From NCBI GenBank assembly GCA_017395885.1, contig JAFQNM010000114.1, forward strand, positions 1-10,916: a stretch of 10,916 bases of DNA, in the 5' to 3' direction. Shown here piece after piece: positions 6,716 through 10,916 of the stretch. Source of the stretch: Clostridia bacterium (lineage in GTDB: Bacteria > Bacillota > Clostridia > Oscillospirales > CAG-272). Both the position numbers and the translations under genes were made by a program. The stretch's first letter is position 1, and the number at the start of each line of letters is the position of its first letter. A model generated the notes under the pieces. That model was not told the DNA's origin, did not search any database, and was given only the letters and a program-made list of their open reading frames with translations.

Positions 6716-8965
6716 ATGATAGTGACAAAGCTTGACAGCATCGGAAAGGACACGGAGATGCTCTCCTCCTTCGGAGGCCTTGACCGAAACGTTCTTATAT
6801 CGGAAAACTGCTTTTCTGAAATGAAGAACATGACGGGAGATTTCTATCCGATGGCGGCATCAAGGCAGTCTCGTGGTAGAGTTGACCTTCCCGGCGGCGT
6901 TTTTGCGATGCAGATGTGCAACACCTACGGCACAAGAGAGGATGCGGCTCAAGGTGCTGTGAGAGAGGACGTATTTGCTATCGTGACTTCCTCCGACCAG
7001 AACGGAGAGGCGTTCCTTGAGCTCAGAGACTCAAGCGGCGAGGAAGCGAAGGCTCCCTTTATGCTCGGAGGCTCAGCCAAGGACACTACCCTCATATGCC
7101 GTGCAGGATACGTATACGCCTTTCCTCAAGGAGTACGCCGTGCCACCTACGAGGGCGAGAACGGCTCTCTCTCAAACACCACCATAACACGCAGAATGTT
7201 CGCTCACGATGAGGCGCTGATTCCCGGAGGGGCATATTTTGAGATGAGGCCCTGTGACTCAGAGGGAATCGTTGACGGAGGCCCTATCGCTTCAAGGGCG
7301 GCTACCAAGCTATTTGATGGCACAGATCCTTCTGTTTCAAGGCAGAGCGGAGACCTTATTATCGTCAGGGCATCGGGACTGGCGGTCAACGAATTCGGCA
7401 CGACTGTCAAGGTGAGCAGTGAGGGCAAGGTGCTTGAGAAGAATTACGGTGTGGCTGAGACTATTGAACTGCCTGACGGTGGCTTTGCACTGACGGCCAA
7501 CGGCGATTCCGCAAGCTGGCTCTCAAACAATGCCAAGGAGGGCAGATTCATCTCCATTAGCGGTATGAACTTGAGCATTTTCGAAACGGCAGACAGCTCT
7601 GTGGTATTTGAGAAACCCGACTCTCCCTTTAACGGTCAGAAGTGGTACGACAGAGCGACCTCAAAAAAGTACGTTTACTCAACGGTGCAGGGCGAATGGA
7701 TGCCTTACACCTTGAACTACATATTCTTCACGTTTGTGCCCGGTGTTGGAGACAGCGCATATCTCTATGACGTTTTGCACAACGGCAAAATCGATCTGAA
7801 GCTTGACGGAACAGAGGCTCTTCTCCCCTTCGAGGGATTCAAGGAGGGCGATGCCATTAAGATAAAGGGCTTCTCAGAGGAACTTGACGGCTCGTACATA
7901 ATTGAGAAGGTGGCAGGCGGCGGTCTCGTGCTGAGAGGCATTATCTTTGACTCTGCGGTCAAGATGCTCTCAGACGTTGACGATGAAGAATACTCAAAGG
8001 CTGTGATCGTTTCAAGAGCTCTCCCCAAGATGGACTACGTTATTGAAAGCGGCAACCGACTGTGGGGATGCTACTACGGAATCGGTGAGGACGGCAAGGT
8101 CATAAACGAGATATATGCCTCGGCGCTCGGAGATCCTACAAACTGGTACAAATATCAGGGCATATCAACCGATTCGTGGACGGCCACGATAGGAGCGGAC
8201 GGCCCCTTTACAGGTGCTATTCAGTACGGAGGGTATCCCCTCTTCTTCAAAGAGAACGCCATTATCAGAGTTTACGGAACAGCTCCCTCCTCCTTCTCTA
8301 CCGCCGAATACAACTACAGAGGCGTTCAGAAGGGATCGCACCGTTCTCTCTCCGTTTGTGACGAGGTTCTTTACTACCTCTCGGATGACGGAGTTATGGC
8401 ATACAACGGCTCGGTTCCCCGCAAAGTATCTGATGCACTTGGCCGCGAGCGCTATAAAAGCGGTGTTGCGGGGGCTATCGGCTCAAAATATTATCTTTCC
8501 TGCCTTGATGCTTCTGAAAACTGCCATCTTTTTGTTTTTGACGCTTCTCTCGGGGTCTGGCACCGCGAGGACGAGCTTCGGGTAGGCCAGTTTCTTCGAC
8601 ACAAGACACAGCTTTATATGCTGACAGGCGGCGAGGTGAAGACCGTTTACGGCAGCGGTGAGACGGTTGAATTTGAAGCTACCACGGGTGAGTGGGGGCT
8701 TTCAGATCCTTTCAAAAAGCATTTCGACAGATTTATAATCCGCGCGATCATACCGTTCTCAGGTGAGCTTTCCGTTTATATTTCCTATGACGGAGGAGAA
8801 TGGACACCCCAGGGCGGCTACGTTTCCAACGGTATGACGGTATTTGATATAAGAAACGTTCCAAACAGATGCGACAGCGTGCGCCTTCGCTTTAAAGGAA
8901 AGGGCAACGTTAAGATCGTATCCGTTTACAGAAGTGTTTCGGAAGGAGGACGGGATGTATATTAA
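6716..8965 (+). CDS. Tail nozzle/stabilisation-like protein (podoviral type)
   Basis: This is a large, beta-rich protein of 749 residues. ATG 6716 is chosen because GAGG (6707-6710) lies five bases before it. An in-frame GTG at 6710 would have no ribosome binding site. The most telling region is NRLWG (447-451), then ALGDPTNW (470-477) with ISTDSW after it, then RGVQKGSHRSL (535-545) and repeated short strands such as VLYYLSDDGVMAYNG and KYYLSCLDASENCHLFVFD. The N-R-L-W and A-x-x-x-P-x-x-W order is that of phage tail tubular B/nozzle and P22 gp10-like stabilisation proteins, which use propeller-like blades to close the connector and carry fibres. The N-terminal third (about 1-250) looks less typical and may hold extra domains. 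It follows the adaptor gene by seven bases. Cysteines are few and no hydrolase motif is seen. Confidence 0.8.
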   Translation: MIVTKLDSIGKDTEMLSSFGGLDRNVLISENCFSEMKNMTGDFYPMAASRQSRGRVDLPGGVFAMQMCNTYGTREDAAQGAVREDVFAIVTSSDQNGEAFLELRDSSGEEAKAPFMLGGSAKDTTLICRAGYVYAFPQGVRRATYEGENGSLSNTTITRRMFAHDEALIPGGAYFEMRPCDSEGIVDGGPIASRAATKLFDGTDPSVSRQSGDLIIVRASGLAVNEFGTTVKVSSEGKVLEKNYGVAETIELPDGGFALTANGDSASWLSNNAKEGRFISISGMNLSIFETADSSVVFEKPDSPFNGQKWYDRATSKKYVYSTVQGEWMPYTLNYIFFTFVPGVGDSAYLYDVLHNGKIDLKLDGTEALLPFEGFKEGDAIKIKGFSEELDGSYIIEKVAGGGLVLRGIIFDSAVKMLSDVDDEEYSKAVIVSRALPKMDYVIESGNRLWGCYYGIGEDGKVINEIYASALGDPTNWYKYQGISTDSWTATIGADGPFTGAIQYGGYPLFFKENAIIRVYGTAPSSFSTAEYNYRGVQKGSHRSLSVCDEVLYYLSDDGVMAYNGSVPRKVSDALGRERYKSGVAGAIGSKYYLSCLDASENCHLFVFDASLGVWHREDELRVGQFLRHKTQLYMLTGGEVKTVYGSGETVEFEATTGEWGLSDPFKKHFDRFIIRAIIPFSGELSVYISYDGGEWTPQGGYVSNGMTVFDIRNVPNRCDSVRLRFKGKGNVKIVSVYRSVSEGGRDVY

Positions 8966-9092
8966 TATTCCCAAGGGTAAGAGCCCCGAGGAGCTCTTTG
9001 AATGGGCGTTGGAGCTATGTGAACAGCTTAACCGGGAGAGGGATACGGAAAAAAAGGAGGTAATAACCGGTGACAACGACAAAAAAGCTTGA
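8955..9092 (+). CDS. Small 45-residue phage protein, unknown function
   Basis: A short gene starts at ATG 8955, overlapping the end of the nozzle gene by 11 bases and the next gene by 23. It has an excellent ribosome binding site, AAGGAGG (8943-8949), five bases before the ATG. The product begins MYINIPKGKSPEELFEWA and continues with LELCEQLNRERDTEKK, then a polar end. After a short beta-like strand it is one charged amphipathic helix. Small proteins with an ELCEQLN-like helix appear next to tail genes in related phages, possibly as oligomerising helices, but no role is known to me. The good ribosome binding site and tight two-sided overlap argue that it is real and cotranslated. Confidence 0.75.
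   Translation: MYINIPKGKSPEELFEWALELCEQLNRERDTEKKEVITGDNDKKA
9054..9060 (+). promoter_or_regulatory. Ribosome binding site for a GTG start
   Basis: AAGGAGG ends nine bases before GTG 9070. No in-frame ATG occurs until residue 80 (AQLM), and the GTG is the only start with a good site, so it is taken as the start of the 367-residue gene. The site lies inside the 45-residue gene. Confidence 0.85.
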
Positions 9093-10173
9093 CGAGCTTG
9101 AAAAAAACAAAAAAACAACTGCAGCTGATGCTGTCAGCGGAGGCGGAGCTCTTCCCGTTACGGGATACAAAGCGCCTGCCTCTCAGAATCAGAGTGCGGC
9201 AGGCGAGCAGAATCCCCGTGTAACGGCTCTCAGGCAGTATCTTGAGAATACTGTGGGCGGCACACCTACGGAATCGGATCTTTTAAAGAACGTGCGAGCG
9301 CAACTGATGAACCGAACGGGATTTACGTACGATCACAACAACGATCCGAGATTTCAGCAGTATTTCGAGACTGCAAAGCGCAGCGGAAAGATGGCGATGC
9401 AGGACACTATGGGACAGGCCGCCTCTCTTACCGGAGGCTATGCCAATTCCTGGGCGCAGTCTGCAGGACAGGCAGCATACAACGGCTACCTACAGGATGC
9501 AAACGAGATGATCCCCGAATTTGAGGAGTTGGCACGTGCTCGGTATGATGCGGAAACTGCGGCGCTCGGAGATCAGTACGCAATTCTTAAAGGCGAGCAC
9601 GATGAGGCTCTCGAGGATTATTGGAACCGCTACGGTATTGCCCGAGAGGACTGGTACACAGAGCAGGACAGACAGACTGCCGAAAAACAATATGACTACG
9701 AAAAGAAGCAGAGAGAGATCGAGCTTCTTCTCTCCATCGGAGATTACGATGCGCTTGACAAGCTTGGAATAAACACGACAGCGCTGAGATCTCAGCAGAA
9801 TGCGAGTGGAGCCTCTGCTGCTTTTGATCAAAACTACAAGCTTCTTCAGGTACTTATGGAGCTTGGAGATTATGACTCTATCCGTGAGCTTGGATACGAT
9901 CCTTCAACACTGAAAGCTAAGAACGATGCTGCCTTTAAAAATGCAAACGCCGGATACGGTGTTACATCAAAGGACATTGAATCTCTCAAAAAGCTGAACG
10001 GTGACCGTGATAAAGTTGGAGCTCTTCTTGAAAAATGGATAGAACAAGACAAGATCGATGAAGAAATCGGAGAATTCTATTTTGAGTATTACACCAAAGA
10101 TCAGAACAGCGGTAGCGGATGGCTATCTAAGTTTACAAACAAACTGAAGGACACATTTAATCTGGTCAAATAG
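9070..10173 (+). CDS. Probable internal virion/ejection protein with Gly-Ala-rich conserved core
   Basis: The product has 367 residues from a GTG start. Residues 1-50 are polar and disordered-looking. A core at 84-141 contains GFTYDHNNDPRFQQYF, then MAMQDTMGQAASLTGGYANS (108-127) and WAQSAGQAAYNGYLQ. This pattern of small residues with a DP-x-F-x-Q-Y lead recurs in proteins near the tail genes of Gram-positive phages and prophages; the function is not known to me. Residues 145-220 form a long charged helix. Two related units follow, IGDYDALDKLGIN (223-235) and LGDYDSIRELGYD (265-277), 42 residues apart. The C-terminus (350-367) is a short amphipathic Lys/Phe/Leu helix. Helical, Ala-rich proteins after the nozzle gene are often injected internal proteins of podoviruses, hence the suggestion. 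A tail fibre is unlikely, as no beta-helix or repeat-fibre pattern is seen. Confidence 0.65.
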   Translation: MTTTKKLDELEKNKKTTAADAVSGGGALPVTGYKAPASQNQSAAGEQNPRVTALRQYLENTVGGTPTESDLLKNVRAQLMNRTGFTYDHNNDPRFQQYFETAKRSGKMAMQDTMGQAASLTGGYANSWAQSAGQAAYNGYLQDANEMIPEFEELARARYDAETAALGDQYAILKGEHDEALEDYWNRYGIAREDWYTEQDRQTAEKQYDYEKKQREIELLLSIGDYDALDKLGINTTALRSQQNASGASAAFDQNYKLLQVLMELGDYDSIRELGYDPSTLKAKNDAAFKNANAGYGVTSKDIESLKKLNGDRDKVGALLEKWIEQDKIDEEIGEFYFEYYTKDQNSGSGWLSKFTNKLKDTFNLVK

Positions 10174-10184
10174 CGGGAGGAAAC

Positions 10185-10916
10185 ATGGGTGCGTTTAAAG
10201 AATGGCGAGAAAGCAACGGCGCCAACGAAAAAAAGAAAACCACAAAGGCTACTCTTAACGAAAGCGGCGGCGGTTTCTCCGACTGGAGAAAAAAGCGAGA
10301 TGAATATACAAAGCTGGGATTTAAGAGCGAGGTTGATTATGACCGTTTTAAGTCCTTTCAGGATATTTATAACAACTTTTCCGAAAGATATAACTCCTGG
10401 GGCGAAAATACTTACAAGTATTTGAAGCACGATGTTGGAGAAAAAGAACCTTCTGTTATTTTATCCAGAAGCAACGCCATACCCGGTACTATTGAAGCAA
10501 TCAAGCCAAACAGTTACCGTGCCGCTATCGGAGCTGAAAATGCCATTGCAAGAAGCGATACTTCTTGGAATGATGATGAAATGGCTACAGATCTGCAGAT
10601 GAGAGGCAAATCACTTCGCCGCGAAGCAGGAAAAATCCTTGAATCAATGGAACAATATAAGGATGTTCTCTCCGAAGAATCATACAAGGAACTCTCTGAA
10701 TACTTTAAAAGCATCTCTGAATCCGATCTTGATACGATTATATCTGCCATTGACGATGAGTTGACGTTTAGAAGCGGCTACACAAACAAGGAAGAATATC
10801 TTAATTTAAAAAACAGAGCGGAAAGACACTCCGAGCTTGACGTTTCACTTCCTTCAAAATACGGAATTGACGAGAACACTTCCCTGCTTGAGATCACCGC
10901 GCTTGCAGAAGAAGCA
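10185..10916 (+). CDS. Probable large virion/ejection protein, 3'-truncated by window edge
   Basis: A reading frame opens at ATG 10185 with GGGAGG (10175-10180) four bases before it, and stays open for 244 codons to the window end. The visible part is polar, highly charged and mostly helical. Two copies of an F-x-x-W-R motif occur near the start, FKEWR (4-8) and FSDWR (31-35), separated by a Lys/Thr/Gly linker. Helices with EYTKLGFKSEVDYDRF, MEQYKDVLSEESYKELSEYF and YTNKEEYLNLKNR follow. No signal peptide, transmembrane segment or catalytic motif is seen in this part. The position after another probable internal protein suggests a second, possibly very long, ejection protein. Base composition is clearly lower in G+C than the head genes (two 60-base lines counted by hand gave 32% and 38%, against about 55% in the capsid gene). 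The function cannot be settled without the missing 3' part. Confidence 0.7.
   Translation, partial: MGAFKEWRESNGANEKKKTTKATLNESGGGFSDWRKKRDEYTKLGFKSEVDYDRFKSFQDIYNNFSERYNSWGENTYKYLKHDVGEKEPSVILSRSNAIPGTIEAIKPNSYRAAIGAENAIARSDTSWNDDEMATDLQMRGKSLRREAGKILESMEQYKDVLSEESYKELSEYFKSISESDLDTIISAIDDELTFRSGYTNKEEYLNLKNRAERHSELDVSLPSKYGIDENTSLLEITALAEEA

Noticed and set aside
1..10916. CRISPR array, tRNA, integrase, toxin-antitoxin or anti-phage defence gene
   Set aside because: No spaced direct repeats, cloverleaf, recombinase motif or defence domain was seen. All genes fit virion assembly or are unassigned structural-type proteins.

Overview
The window is one uninterrupted plus-strand operon carrying the head and short-tail assembly genes of a tailed phage, most likely a prophage or temperate podovirus of a Gram-positive anaerobe (Clostridia-like). 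The grounds are strong AGGAGG-type ribosome binding sites, standard use of TGA as stop, intermediate base composition, and above all a Prp-type cysteine protease with Prp-type cleavage motifs, a system tied to Firmicutes and relatives whose ribosomal protein L27 carries a cleavable N-terminus. No integrase, lysis, replication, tRNA or CRISPR feature is visible, and no promoter was recognised, so transcription probably enters from upstream.

Layout, left to right: the 3' end of a probable small terminase (to 170); large terminase (163-1584); a 99-base palindromic intergenic repeat of host type (1585-1683); portal (1696-3564); Prp-like protease (3561-3920, ATGA overlap with portal); scaffold (3961-4908); N4-gp56-family major capsid protein (4937-5956); a small head-associated protein (5974-6297); a strong hairpin (6308-6330); a putative head-tail adaptor (6352-6708); a large beta-rich tail nozzle/stabilisation-like protein (6716-8965); a 45-residue gene (8955-9092); an Ala/Gly-rich probable internal or ejection protein (9070-10173); and the start of another probable virion protein that runs off the window (10185-10916). 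No tape-measure, sheath or tube gene is seen after the connector, and the nozzle follows directly, which favours a short-tailed virion.

The genes fit one assembly pathway. The terminase packages DNA through the portal into a procapsid built by scaffold and capsid protein. Both of these begin with a Prp-type leader (NLQLF|A and DIQLF|A), and the protease gene lies directly before them. The likely model is that the phage brings its own Prp to trim both proteins, whereas staphylococcal phage 80alpha relies on the host enzyme. The adaptor and nozzle then close the vertex, and the last two genes probably supply internal or ejection proteins.

The most interesting points are the protease with its two cis-encoded substrates, the host-type repeat set neatly between terminase and portal, and the mosaic of head and tail families. 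Functions of the small head protein, the 45-residue protein and the last two genes are inferred from position and sequence character only.
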